A stretch of 6,175 bases of DNA from Clostridia bacterium (GCA_900762945.1 CAAFIN010000121.1:1-6175), one strand, 5' to 3'. Counted from the first letter of the stretch, positions 1 through 6,175 are shown. Program-made: numbers and translations. The notes: generated by a model from the letters alone, not told the origin.

Positions 1-2
1 AA

Positions 3-2081
3 ACCGGAGCGGAAGTCAAAAGACTGCTTCCCGCATATCCGCTTTTCGTCAAGGACCCGTTCTTTTCGGTGTGGTCGCCGTCTGACGAACTCAACGGGGG
101 CGATACCATTTTCTGGACCGGTATGCGCAGAAGAACGTTCGGCGTGGTGAACGCCGACGGCAAGAGTTACGCGTTCATGGGGCTTGTGCCCGGCGCGGAA
201 AAGCTCGAGCAGAAGAAAGTCACGCTCACCGCGTTCTCGACCGAGTACGAGTTCGGCGGCGAAGCGTTCGACCTTACCGTCCGCTTTACTTCGCCGCTCA
301 CGCCCGACGACCTTACGCTTCTTGCTTGCCCCGTGTGCTATATGGACTACGAGGTCAGGCCCAAGAAGAAACTCGGCAAGGTTTCGGTAGGCTTGTTCGT
401 CCACGAAGAAGCGTGCTACGACCGTTACCCCATGCCCGTCAGAGGCGGCGTGATCGAATTGCCGCAGGGCGAGTGCGCCTGGTTCGGGCTTAAGAAACAA
501 CTCGTTATGTCGCAGGCTTACGACTCGAGCGCGGCCGAATGGGGCTACTGGTACCTTACCGGCGACATAGCGTTCATGATGTCGAGCGAGGGCTTGACCT
601 CGTATATCGCTACCGGCAAACCCGAGTTTATCTGCGACGACGCGAGCGACAAGTATATCGCGGCGTTCGGCGAATACGAGAACGTGAATAAAGCCGTTGC
701 GGGCAAGTTCACCTACGCGTTCGACGATACCGTTTCGATTTCGTACTTCGGCGACTGGCTGAAAGGCTACTGGTTCGAGAACGGCAAGACGATTTACGAC
801 GCGATCGCGTATTCCTACGCCGAGTACGATACGATTATGAAGAAGCTCGACGCGTTCGACCGCGACCTTATCGCTCGCACCGAGAAGTACGGCGAGGACT
901 ATCTGCTCGTGCTGTACGCGGGACTTCGCCAGTCCGTGGGCGCGCATAAACTCGTGCTGGACAAGGACGGAAAAGTGCTGTTCCTTTCCAAGGAGAACCA
1001 CTCCAACGGCTGTATCGCGACCGTCGACGTAAGTTATCCGTCGATCCCGCTGTACCTTATTTATAACCCCGAACTCGTCAAGGGAATGATGCGTCCCATC
1101 TACAAATTCAACGATATGCCCGTGTGGACTTACGACTTCGCGCCGCACGACGCCGGCACTTATCCGTACTGCTGCGGTCAGATCTACGGACTGAACGGCA
1201 GACGCGAGGAGAGAAACAAGTACGTCGTCGACTTTACCAACCACAAAGTCGGTAATCAACTCGATACGCCCTACAACTATCCGCCCGTTTACGGCTTCCC
1301 CGCTTCGTCCGATATGTATCTTTTGAAGTATCAGATGCCCGTCGAGGAGTGCGGAAACATGCTCGTCATGACCGCCGCGACCTACCTTGCGGACAAGGAC
1401 GCCACGATCATGAGCGAAAACTTCGACACGCTCACCACTTGGGTCAAGTATCTCGTCAAATACGGTTTGATGCCCGGCGACCAGCTTTGCACCGACGACT
1501 TTGCCGGTCACCTTGACAAGAACATCAACTTGTCCGTCAAAGCCATCGTGGGTATCCGCGCGTACGCGATCATCGCCGAAGCGCTCGGAAAAGCGAACGT
1601 TGCCGCCGAGTACAAGAAGATCGCCGAGGACTACGCCGAAGAGTGGAAAAAAATGTGCGTGACCGCCGGCAAGCAAACCCCGCTCGTGTTCGACGGCGAC
1701 GAGAAAACGTTCAGCCTTAAATACAATATGGCGTTCGACGTTATGTTCGGCACGGGCTTGTTCGACGAAGCAACCCGCGAAACCGAAACCGATTACTATA
1801 TCGCGAACGCGAACGAGTTCGGTATTCCGCTCGACAGCCGTTCCGCTTACACCAAGTCCGACTGGATTCTTTGGTCGGCTACGCTCACCGCGAATACCGA
1901 AAAGCGCAAAAAGATCGTCGCGCCCGTCGCGGAATTCCTGCGTAAGTCCGATTCGCGCGTTCCGTTCACCGACTGGTACTTCACCGACAGCGGGCTTATC
2001 CGCGGCTTCCAGAACCGTACCGTTCAGGGCGGCTTGTTCACGCTGCTCCTCGACGACAGCGGCAAGATGAAACTGAACTAA
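3..2081 (+). CDS. Glutaminase A-like protein (DUF4964/DUF5127/DUF4965), 5' end outside window
   Basis: The reading frame is open from base 3 to the TAA at 2079-2081, giving 692 visible residues. Translation before the first possible start (GTG at 69) already contains the conserved family opening, LLPAYPLFVKDPFFSVWSPSD, so the real start is left of the window and probably only a short N-terminus is missing. Order of domains: DUF4964-like opening (about residues 1-45, with NGGDTIFWTG), DUF5127-like beta region (about 70-290), then the six-helical-hairpin DUF4965/GtaA domain (about 295-685). Its hallmarks are AHKLV, FLSKENHSNGCIATVDVSYP (327-346), FAPHDAGTYPYCCGQIYG, MPVEECGNM, QLCTDDFAGHL (494-504), PLDSRSAYTKSDWILW (609-624) and RVPFTDWYFTDSGL. 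The founding fungal member is annotated as a glutaminase (glutamine to glutamate plus ammonia). Many bacterial members have no tested activity, and the fold is shared with glycosidases. Location cannot be judged without the N-terminus. It converges with the GH10 gene across a shared terminator. Family assignment is very secure; the reaction is not. Confidence 0.9.
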   Translation, partial: TGAEVKRLLPAYPLFVKDPFFSVWSPSDELNGGDTIFWTGMRRRTFGVVNADGKSYAFMGLVPGAEKLEQKKVTLTAFSTEYEFGGEAFDLTVRFTSPLTPDDLTLLACPVCYMDYEVRPKKKLGKVSVGLFVHEEACYDRYPMPVRGGVIELPQGECAWFGLKKQLVMSQAYDSSAAEWGYWYLTGDIAFMMSSEGLTSYIATGKPEFICDDASDKYIAAFGEYENVNKAVAGKFTYAFDDTVSISYFGDWLKGYWFENGKTIYDAIAYSYAEYDTIMKKLDAFDRDLIARTEKYGEDYLLVLYAGLRQSVGAHKLVLDKDGKVLFLSKENHSNGCIATVDVSYPSIPLYLIYNPELVKGMMRPIYKFNDMPVWTYDFAPHDAGTYPYCCGQIYGLNGRREERNKYVVDFTNHKVGNQLDTPYNYPPVYGFPASSDMYLLKYQMPVEECGNMLVMTAATYLADKDATIMSENFDTLTTWVKYLVKYGLMPGDQLCTDDFAGHLDKNINLSVKAIVGIRAYAIIAEALGKANVAAEYKKIAEDYAEEWKKMCVTAGKQTPLVFDGDEKTFSLKYNMAFDVMFGTGLFDEATRETETDYYIANANEFGIPLDSRSAYTKSDWILWSATLTANTEKRKKIVAPVAEFLRKSDSRVPFTDWYFTDSGLIRGFQNRTVQGGLFTLLLDDSGKMKLN

Positions 2082-2108
2082 TCGGTCGGCATTAAACTAA
2101 CCCTAAGT

Positions 2109-2162
2109 AAAACGAAAAACACAGCCCCGAGGCGATTGCTTCGAGGCTGTTTTCGTATTTTG
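2109..2162. terminator. Bidirectional intrinsic terminator between convergent genes
   Basis: A hairpin spans 2121-2150. ACAGCC pairs with GGCTGT, then there is one C/A mismatch, then CGA, a G-U pair and GC, closed by the loop GATT. On the + strand it is followed by TTTTCGTATTTT, and on the - strand by GTTTTTCGTTTT. It lies 39 bases after the stop of the + strand DUF4965 gene and 31 bases after the stop of the - strand GH10 gene, so it is placed to end both transcripts. The flanking A and T tracts can also extend the stem. Function is inferred from structure and position. Confidence 0.85.
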
Positions 2163-2181
2163 CGGGATTAAATATATCCGA

Positions 2182-3474
2182 TTAAAACTTGACGTCGAGG
2201 TTGCGGACGGCGTTTTTGACGAGCGGGAGCGAAACGGTTTTGCCGTCCAGAGTCAGATCGTAATCGCCGTAAAAACCGTTTAACACGACGAAGCCGTTTT
2301 CGTCGGTCGTGACCGTAGTATCGGTGCGCCACTCGTGATTGATAAGGCGGTCGAGCGTCTTGTACGCGGGTTTTTCGGAGAGGTCGTAGCGGAGAAGTCC
2401 GCCGCGGTAGTAGTTCTCGCCCTCGGTCATGTTGCCGGGCGTGGTGAACGCGGCGTAACCGTCGGCAAGATTCCAGTAGACGATCTGCTCGACGGCGGGG
2501 TGGGCGAACCATAGGCGGTAGAGTTTCTCGATCGTGTCGGCTTGGATTTTCTCGTCGGCTTCCGTATCGGAGAAAGCCGGCACGGTGATTTCGGTTATCT
2601 GAATGGGTTTACCTAGCCGCGCGAAGTTATCGAGCACGCGGGTCATACGCTCGGGATCGTACTGGCGGCGGGTGCGGTTGTAGTATTCTTCCTCGCGGTA
2701 GAACATATGGAACTGCATACCGATCGCGTCGATTCTCGCGCCTTTTAAGAGTGCGTTCTCGACTTGCATAAAGTAACGGTCGATGCAGCGACCTTCGCCT
2801 TCCCACATTTCGCTCCACTCGTTGATACAGAGCTTGTTCTCGGGAAAGAATTTTTCGGCGGTCTTAAAGCACCATTCCACGAACTCGGGCGAGCGGTAAA
2901 AATCCGTCACGCCCTTTTCCCAGTAACTTTCGTTCGTCACTTCGATGGTGGGGATCTCGCCGGCGTAACGCTCGGAAATCTCGCGCATGCGGTTGACTAT
3001 CGCGCGCTTGACCTCGAAATCGGACTTGCCGCGCAGCCACTCGGGAAAGAAATGATCGTAGCAGAGCGCGTGTTCGCGCGGCTCGATACCGTGAGCCTTG
3101 CAAAAGTCTATGCAGCGGTCGGGAGCGGGGCGGCGGTAAATCTTTTCCGAGTCCGCGGCGTAACGCGTATGCCCCGGGATCGGCTCCAGCGCGTCCCAGT
3201 AAAACGGCAGCGTCGCGAGGTTAAAGAGCGAAGCGAACTTCTCTTTGTAGATCGCGTTCTTTTCGTCGGTGGGCAGTTCGTCCAGCATAAAAATATTCGC
3301 GCCGAAACGGAATTCGTGCGTCTTTTGTTTTAACTTAAGCGTAGCGTTTTTGATCGGCTTGCCGTCCTTATCGCGAACGACCGCTAAAAATCTGCCCTTG
3401 CGGTTTTCCTCGATCCCGCGGTTTACCGCTTCGTCCATCTCGGCGGTGTAGTATTCCAGAACCTTTCTGTCCAT
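2182..3474 (-). CDS. GH10 family endo-beta-1,4-xylanase-type glycoside hydrolase, apparently cytoplasmic
   Basis: This 430-residue protein begins at ATG (3474-3472), supported by AAGGAG six bases upstream. It starts MDRKVLEYYTAEMDEAVNRG with no hydrophobic signal peptide, so it probably acts inside the cell on imported oligosaccharides. Residues about 25-60 form the small beta domain that often precedes GH10 barrels (RFLAVVRDKDGKPIKNATL ... HEFRFGANIF). The barrel runs from about 65 to 380: ATLPFYWDALEPIPG (87-101), HALCYDHFFPEW (135-146), the acid/base motif IEVTNES with E182, the nucleophile motif ITEITVP with E295, and YWNLADG (333-339). GGLLRYDLSEKPAYKTLDRL is the usual family ending. About 385-430 is a short beta tail containing GFYGDYDLTLDGK. 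Family knowledge gives retaining hydrolysis of beta-1,4-xylan chains. The canonical second histidine of the H-T-L-V-W-H motif is replaced here by D140, which suggests a divergent subfamily. The gene is divergent from the GH78 gene. Confidence 0.93.
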   Translation of the reverse strand: MDRKVLEYYTAEMDEAVNRGIEENRKGRFLAVVRDKDGKPIKNATLKLKQKTHEFRFGANIFMLDELPTDEKNAIYKEKFASLFNLATLPFYWDALEPIPGHTRYAADSEKIYRRPAPDRCIDFCKAHGIEPREHALCYDHFFPEWLRGKSDFEVKRAIVNRMREISERYAGEIPTIEVTNESYWEKGVTDFYRSPEFVEWCFKTAEKFFPENKLCINEWSEMWEGEGRCIDRYFMQVENALLKGARIDAIGMQFHMFYREEEYYNRTRRQYDPERMTRVLDNFARLGKPIQITEITVPAFSDTEADEKIQADTIEKLYRLWFAHPAVEQIVYWNLADGYAAFTTPGNMTEGENYYRGGLLRYDLSEKPAYKTLDRLINHEWRTDTTVTTDENGFVVLNGFYGDYDLTLDGKTVSLPLVKNAVRNLDVKF

Positions 3475-3480
3475 AATTAT

Positions 3481-3486
3481 CTCCTT
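3481..3486 (-). promoter_or_regulatory. Ribosome binding site of the GH10 gene
   Basis: The - strand reads AAGGAG, then ATAATT, then ATG. This is a full-consensus Shine-Dalgarno with a six-base spacer and fixes the start codon at 3474. Confidence 0.9.
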
Positions 3487-3492
3487 ATATTT

Positions 3493-3507
3493 TTATACTC
3501 AGTATAA
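3493..3507. promoter_or_regulatory. Candidate operator: perfect 7-1-7 palindrome over the GH10 -10
   Basis: The sequence TTATACT-C-AGTATAA is a perfect inverted repeat with a one-base centre. Its right arm contains the -10 hexamer of the leftward promoter, and its left arm covers the predicted transcription start, so a bound dimer would block RNA polymerase. No regulator gene is in the window, so the family of the binding protein is unknown. Part of the symmetry could come from the AT-rich -10 itself. Confidence 0.45.
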
Positions 3508-3529
3508 TCGCCCGCCAGCGTTTTGACAA
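3501..3529 (-). promoter_or_regulatory. Sigma-A-type promoter of the GH10 gene
   Basis: On the - strand, TTGTCA (3529-3524) and TATACT (3506-3501) are separated by exactly 17 bases, each one or two mismatches from the consensus hexamers. Transcription would start near 3494, leaving a leader of only about 20 bases before the start codon. Its -10 lies inside a perfect palindrome, so regulation by a bound protein is plausible. Confidence 0.75.
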
Positions 3530-3561
3530 CCCGTCCCGCCGCCACAAAGGTGAACTATTCC

Positions 3562-3634
3562 GTCATAATTTCCGCTATGGGGGGGTAGCGCACCGCGCCG
3601 TGGCGAGGTGTGCGGAAAACCCTACGGAAATGAC
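3562..3634. repeat. Imperfect 73-base palindrome with nested hairpin in the divergent intergenic region
   Basis: The outer arms are GTCA/TGAC and TTTCCG (3569-3574) with CGGAAA (3625-3630), followed inward by TA/TA and GGG/CCC with small bulges on the left side. The inner hairpin pairs GCGCACC (3588-3594) with GGTGTGC (3607-3613, one G-U pair), then CGC with GCG around the loop CGTG. A run of seven Gs sits at 3579-3585. It is far richer in GC than the flanking promoters. No coding frame explains it. It resembles the palindromic intergenic repeats that are dispersed in many bacterial genomes, but it could also be a regulatory structure; the window contains only one copy. Confidence 0.55.
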
Positions 3635-3645
3635 AGAAAACCCGA

Positions 3646-3677
3646 TTGAAATTTTCGGGGAAGCGTAGTAGTATAAT
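3646..3677 (+). promoter_or_regulatory. Probable promoter of the GH78 gene
   Basis: TTGAAA (3646-3651) is followed after 17 bases by TAGTAT (3669-3674), and after 20 bases by the perfect TATAAT (3672-3677). A second TATAAT lies at 3680-3685 within the palindrome ATTATATAAT (3676-3685). The AT-rich block just before the ribosome binding site makes a promoter here likely, but which -10 is used, and the -35 pairing, are uncertain. Any start site would leave a very short leader. Confidence 0.5.
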
Positions 3678-3693
3678 TATATAATCTTGATAA

Positions 3694-3700
3694 AAGGAGA
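3694..3700 (+). promoter_or_regulatory. Ribosome binding site of the GH78 gene, decides the start
   Basis: AAGGAGA ends seven bases before the ATG at 3708. It lies inside the longer open frame that begins with TTG at 3687, which argues that translation starts at 3708 and not at the TTG. Confidence 0.9.
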
Positions 3701-3707
3701 AAGAATC

Positions 3708-6017
3708 ATGATACTGGACGCGTTCTGGATCAATTACGAAACGGGCGAGCCGAAGGGCGCGCTCGACCGCTACGGCAACCCCGCGCCGTACTTCCGCAAG
3801 GCGTTTTCGCTAAAAGAAAAACCGAAGAAAGCCGTGCTAAGACTGGGAGCGATGGGCGTAGTCAAGGCTTATATAAACGGCGAAGCGGCGGCGGACGACT
3901 ATATGACCCCGGGGTTTGCGGACTACCGCAAGCGACTGCCTGTCTACGAGTTCGACGTGACGGACAGACTGGGCGTAAACAACGCGATCGGGCTTGTCGC
4001 GGGCGACGGCTGGGCGGTCGGGTACATGGGCAACGATATGTACCGCAACAACTGGTGCGACCGCATTTTCGTTATGGCGGAACTGATCGTAGAGTACGCG
4101 GACGGCACGAAAGAGAAGATCTGCACAGACGATAACTGGCTGGCAAGCACCGGCGAAATCTTACGCACCGACAATTATATGGGCGAGTTTATCGATCATC
4201 GCCTCGACCTCGGCGATTTTTCCGCGCCCGACTACGACGATTCGGCTTGGAAAACCGTGGCGGCGATCACTATGGAGGACAGATTCCAAAGCGACAAAAG
4301 CAAGCGCAATTACGATCAGTACGTCGATCGCGACTGCGCGCTGTACCGCTTCAACTTCAATCGAAAAGCGGAACTTGCCCGCCAGCCGTTCGTCACCGTC
4401 AAGCACCGCCTGAGCCCTATAAATTCTTATAAGGACAAGAACGGCAATACCGTGTATGACTTCGGACAGAATATGGTGGGAGTGGTTTCCGCGCGCGTTA
4501 CGGCGAAGTCCGGCACGCGGCTCACGTTCCGTTACGGCGAAATGCTGAGAGCGGACGGCACGGTGTACACCGAAAATCTGCGCCGAGCGGAGGCTACCGA
4601 CGTTTATATTTCCGCGGGCGGCGAGAAAGAGAAATTCCGTCCGTTATTCACGTTCCACGGCTTTCGCTATATGGAAGTCGCGACGGACGGCGAAGCGAAA
4701 ATAGAGGACGTCACGGGCGAAGTAATGTACACCGACCTCAAAAAAACGGGCGAGTTTACTTGCTCGGACGAAGTCGTGAACAAGCTTTATCAAAACGTCG
4801 TGTGGGGACAACGCGGCAACTTCCTCAGCGTACCTACCGACTGCCCGCAACGCGACGAGCGGCTCGGGTGGACGGGCGACGCGCAGATTTTCGTTGGCAG
4901 CGCCATGTTCAATATGGACTGCAAAGCGTTCTACGAAAAGTACGCGTGCGACCTTCGCGATTCGCAGTACGGCAACGGCGCCGTGGGCGGAGTCGCGCCG
5001 CACGTTCCGCACTTCGACTACACCGAAGAGGGCGACCGCCTTGCCGCGGGTTGGGCGGACGCGATCACAGTTATTCCTTACGAGCATTACGTCACGTACG
5101 GCGACAAGCGCATACTTACCGACAATATCGGCGCGATGAAAGCGTTCGTGCGCTTCTGCCGCGATACTTCCGACGGGCTTATCCGCCCGGAAGCGGACAA
5201 CTTCGGCGACTGGCTTAACGTCGGCTCGGAAACGGACAAATCGGTGCTGAACACGCTGTACTTCGCGTACTCGGCAAGCCTTACCGCACGCGCCTGCCGC
5301 ATTATCGGCGACTGCGACGAAGCGGAGTTCGCCGCGCTGTACGAGGATATTCGCCGCGCGTTCCGTTCGGCGTTCGTAGAAGCGGACGGCACGATCAAAA
5401 GCGACACGCAGACGGCATACTTACTCGCGTATGCGTTCGGGATAGCGACCGAGGACGAGATTAAAAGTCACCTCGTCCGTAAGATTCACGAAGCGAACGA
5501 CCACCTCGCGACAGGCTTTCTCGGCGTGAAGTTCCTGCTTCCCGTGTTGTGCGAGATTGGCGAGAGCGAACTTTGCTACAAGATCCTCACCAACCGCACT
5601 TACCCCGGGTGGGGCTACAGCGTGGTCAACGGCGCGACCACGATCTGGGAGCGCTGGAACAGTTACACGACCGAACACGGTTTCGGCGACGTGAGAATGA
5701 ATTCGTTCAATCACTACTCGTTCGGCTCGTGCTGCGAATGGATGTTCAAGTACTGCCTCGGCATTTCGCCAGTCGAGTCCGACCCCGGGTTCAGAAAAGT
5801 CCTCGTCCGTCCGTTCGTAGATTTTTCGGGAAAACTCACGTCCGCTTCGGGCAGTTACGAGTGCGCTTACGGCAAGATCGCCGTGAAGTGGGCGGTAACG
5901 GGTAGAACCGCGCGTTTCGAGATAGCAATTCCCGCGGGCGTGACCCCGATTTACGACTTTTCGGCGTACGAATCGGCGAAAAAAGAGGGTAACGCGTGGA
6001 TTCTCGAGCAAAAATAA
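3708..6017 (+). CDS. GH78 family alpha-L-rhamnosidase, apparently cytoplasmic
   Basis: From the ATG at 3708 this is a complete 769-residue protein starting MILDAFWINYETGEPKG, with no signal peptide, so it probably cleaves terminal alpha-L-rhamnose from imported glycans or glycosides. Order of domains: N-terminal rhamnosidase beta domain (about 25-215, with GAMGVVKAYINGE and PGFADYRKRLPVYEFDVT), second beta domain (about 228-335, with YDFGQNMVG and FTFHGFRYMEV), (alpha/alpha)6 catalytic domain (about 345-690) and a C-terminal beta domain (about 690-769). The catalytic signature PTDCPQRDERLGWTGDAQ (376-393) supplies D378, the probable general acid E384 and D391. NFGDWLNVG follows at 498-506. 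GATTIWERWNSY holds E648, the probable general base of this inverting family, and MNSFNHYSFGS closes the site. All key residues are present. The length is on the short side for GH78, apparently because no extra N-terminal Ig-like domain is present. It is divergent from the GH10 gene, and no convincing terminator follows it. Confidence 0.96.
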   Translation: MILDAFWINYETGEPKGALDRYGNPAPYFRKAFSLKEKPKKAVLRLGAMGVVKAYINGEAAADDYMTPGFADYRKRLPVYEFDVTDRLGVNNAIGLVAGDGWAVGYMGNDMYRNNWCDRIFVMAELIVEYADGTKEKICTDDNWLASTGEILRTDNYMGEFIDHRLDLGDFSAPDYDDSAWKTVAAITMEDRFQSDKSKRNYDQYVDRDCALYRFNFNRKAELARQPFVTVKHRLSPINSYKDKNGNTVYDFGQNMVGVVSARVTAKSGTRLTFRYGEMLRADGTVYTENLRRAEATDVYISAGGEKEKFRPLFTFHGFRYMEVATDGEAKIEDVTGEVMYTDLKKTGEFTCSDEVVNKLYQNVVWGQRGNFLSVPTDCPQRDERLGWTGDAQIFVGSAMFNMDCKAFYEKYACDLRDSQYGNGAVGGVAPHVPHFDYTEEGDRLAAGWADAITVIPYEHYVTYGDKRILTDNIGAMKAFVRFCRDTSDGLIRPEADNFGDWLNVGSETDKSVLNTLYFAYSASLTARACRIIGDCDEAEFAALYEDIRRAFRSAFVEADGTIKSDTQTAYLLAYAFGIATEDEIKSHLVRKIHEANDHLATGFLGVKFLLPVLCEIGESELCYKILTNRTYPGWGYSVVNGATTIWERWNSYTTEHGFGDVRMNSFNHYSFGSCCEWMFKYCLGISPVESDPGFRKVLVRPFVDFSGKLTSASGSYECAYGKIAVKWAVTGRTARFEIAIPAGVTPIYDFSAYESAKKEGNAWILEQK

Positions 6018-6067
6018 AGCGCAAAATAAATTGACGTATCTTTAAGGAATATTGCACTTTTGTCAAA

Positions 6068-6097
6068 TTGTACATATTTTTCGTCTTATTTGTACAA
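6068..6097. promoter_or_regulatory. Paired TTGTACA boxes (inverted repeat), candidate regulator site
   Basis: TTGTACA (6068-6074) and TGTACAA (6091-6097) are perfect reverse complements with 16 bases between them. Each contains the palindrome TGTACA, and the two cores are 22 bases apart, about two helical turns. They lie just upstream of the -35 of the rightward promoter at 6107. No T-tract follows, so it does not look like a terminator. Binding by a dimeric regulator at each box is an inference. Confidence 0.45.
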
Positions 6098-6106
6098 CGT
6101 AAACAA

Positions 6107-6136
6107 TTGCGCGAGCGGCGCGAACGGTGCTATAAT
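6107..6136 (+). promoter_or_regulatory. Extended -10 promoter reading out of the right edge
   Basis: A perfect TATAAT (6131-6136) is preceded by TGC, giving the extended -10 form TGnTATAAT. TTGCGC (6107-6112) is an acceptable -35 with an 18-base spacer. Transcription would begin near 6143. The transcript then contains AAGGGGAG (6149-6156) and CGGAGA near the window end, but no ATG, GTG or TTG at a suitable distance from the first, so the gene or RNA it drives begins beyond the window. Confidence 0.65.
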
Positions 6137-6175
6137 ATACGTGAACCTAAGGGGAGCCGTACATTTCTCGGAGAC

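Noticed and set aside
69..71. GTG at 69 as the start of the DUF4965 gene
   Set aside because: The in-frame sequence from base 3 already encodes the conserved family opening (PAYPLFVKDPFFS), there is no upstream stop, and no ribosome binding site precedes the GTG.
2764..3333. 189-codon open frame on the + strand opposite the GH10 gene
   Set aside because: It lies entirely antisense to a secure GH10 gene, has no ribosome binding site or recognisable domain, and is explained by G/C-rich third codon positions leaving the opposite strand open.
3503..3508. TATAAT on the + strand as a rightward promoter
   Set aside because: No -35 lies at a suitable distance upstream, it is about 200 bases from the rhamnosidase start, and it is the mirror of the leftward -10 inside the palindrome.
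3562..3634. The intergenic palindrome as a terminator
   Set aside because: It lies upstream of both divergent genes, and neither strand has a T-tract after the stem.
3687..3707. TTG at 3687 as the start of the rhamnosidase
   Set aside because: The seven codons before the ATG at 3708 contain the AAGGAGA ribosome binding site itself, and nothing suitable precedes the TTG.
4416..4434. AT-rich near-palindrome CCTATAA-ATTC-TTATAAGG inside the rhamnosidase gene
   Set aside because: It encodes an ordinary stretch of the protein (PINSYK), and there is no -35 or downstream gene start to make it a regulatory site.
5421..6011. 196-codon open frame on the - strand opposite the rhamnosidase gene (and a similar 147-codon one at 4644-5087)
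   Set aside because: They are antisense to well-conserved GH78 coding sequence, arginine- and valine-rich as typical for shadow frames, with no family match.
6060..6089. TTGTCA (6060-6065) with TCTTAT (6084-6089) as a second rightward promoter
   Set aside because: The -10 is poor and overlaps the spacer of the TTGTACA boxes; the promoter at 6107-6136 is far better.

Overview
This window reads as part of a carbohydrate-utilisation locus from a bacterium, most likely a Bacillota/Clostridia-type gut or rumen commensal. The evidence for that is consensus Shine-Dalgarno sites (AAGGAG) 6-7 bases before two start codons, sigma-A-like promoters in AT-rich gaps, GC-rich coding sequence with G/C-ending codons, and glycosidases without signal peptides. 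The taxonomic placement is an inference from style and family resemblance, not from a marker gene.

Layout: (1) bases 3-2081, + strand: the nearly complete 3' part of a glutaminase A-like protein (DUF4964/DUF5127/DUF4965, six-hairpin type) whose start lies left of the window. (2) 2082-2181: a 100-base convergent gap with a hairpin that has T-rich tails on both strands and probably terminates both neighbours. (3) 2182-3474, - strand: a GH10 endo-beta-1,4-xylanase-type enzyme of 430 residues without a signal peptide. (4) 3475-3707: a 233-base divergent control region. It has a well-formed promoter for the xylanase with a perfect 7-1-7 palindrome lying over its -10, a 73-base imperfect palindrome with a nested hairpin and a run of seven Gs, and a less clear promoter for the gene on the other side. 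(5) 3708-6017, + strand: a complete GH78 alpha-L-rhamnosidase of 769 residues, also without a signal peptide. (6) 6018-6175: an AT-rich gap with two TTGTACA(A/T) boxes 22 bases apart, a strong extended -10 promoter pointing right, and the first bases of a leader for something beyond the window.

The two hydrolases are transcribed divergently from a shared control region and both appear cytoplasmic. They may finish the breakdown of imported xylose- and rhamnose-containing oligosaccharides, for example xylan fragments, rhamnosylated xylan or pectin-associated pieces. The DUF4965 protein sits beside them, and its true substrate is uncertain. No transporter, regulator or known mobile element is visible. 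I found no evidence of a wholly new system; the most interesting unexplained signals are the non-coding palindromes in the two intergenic control regions.
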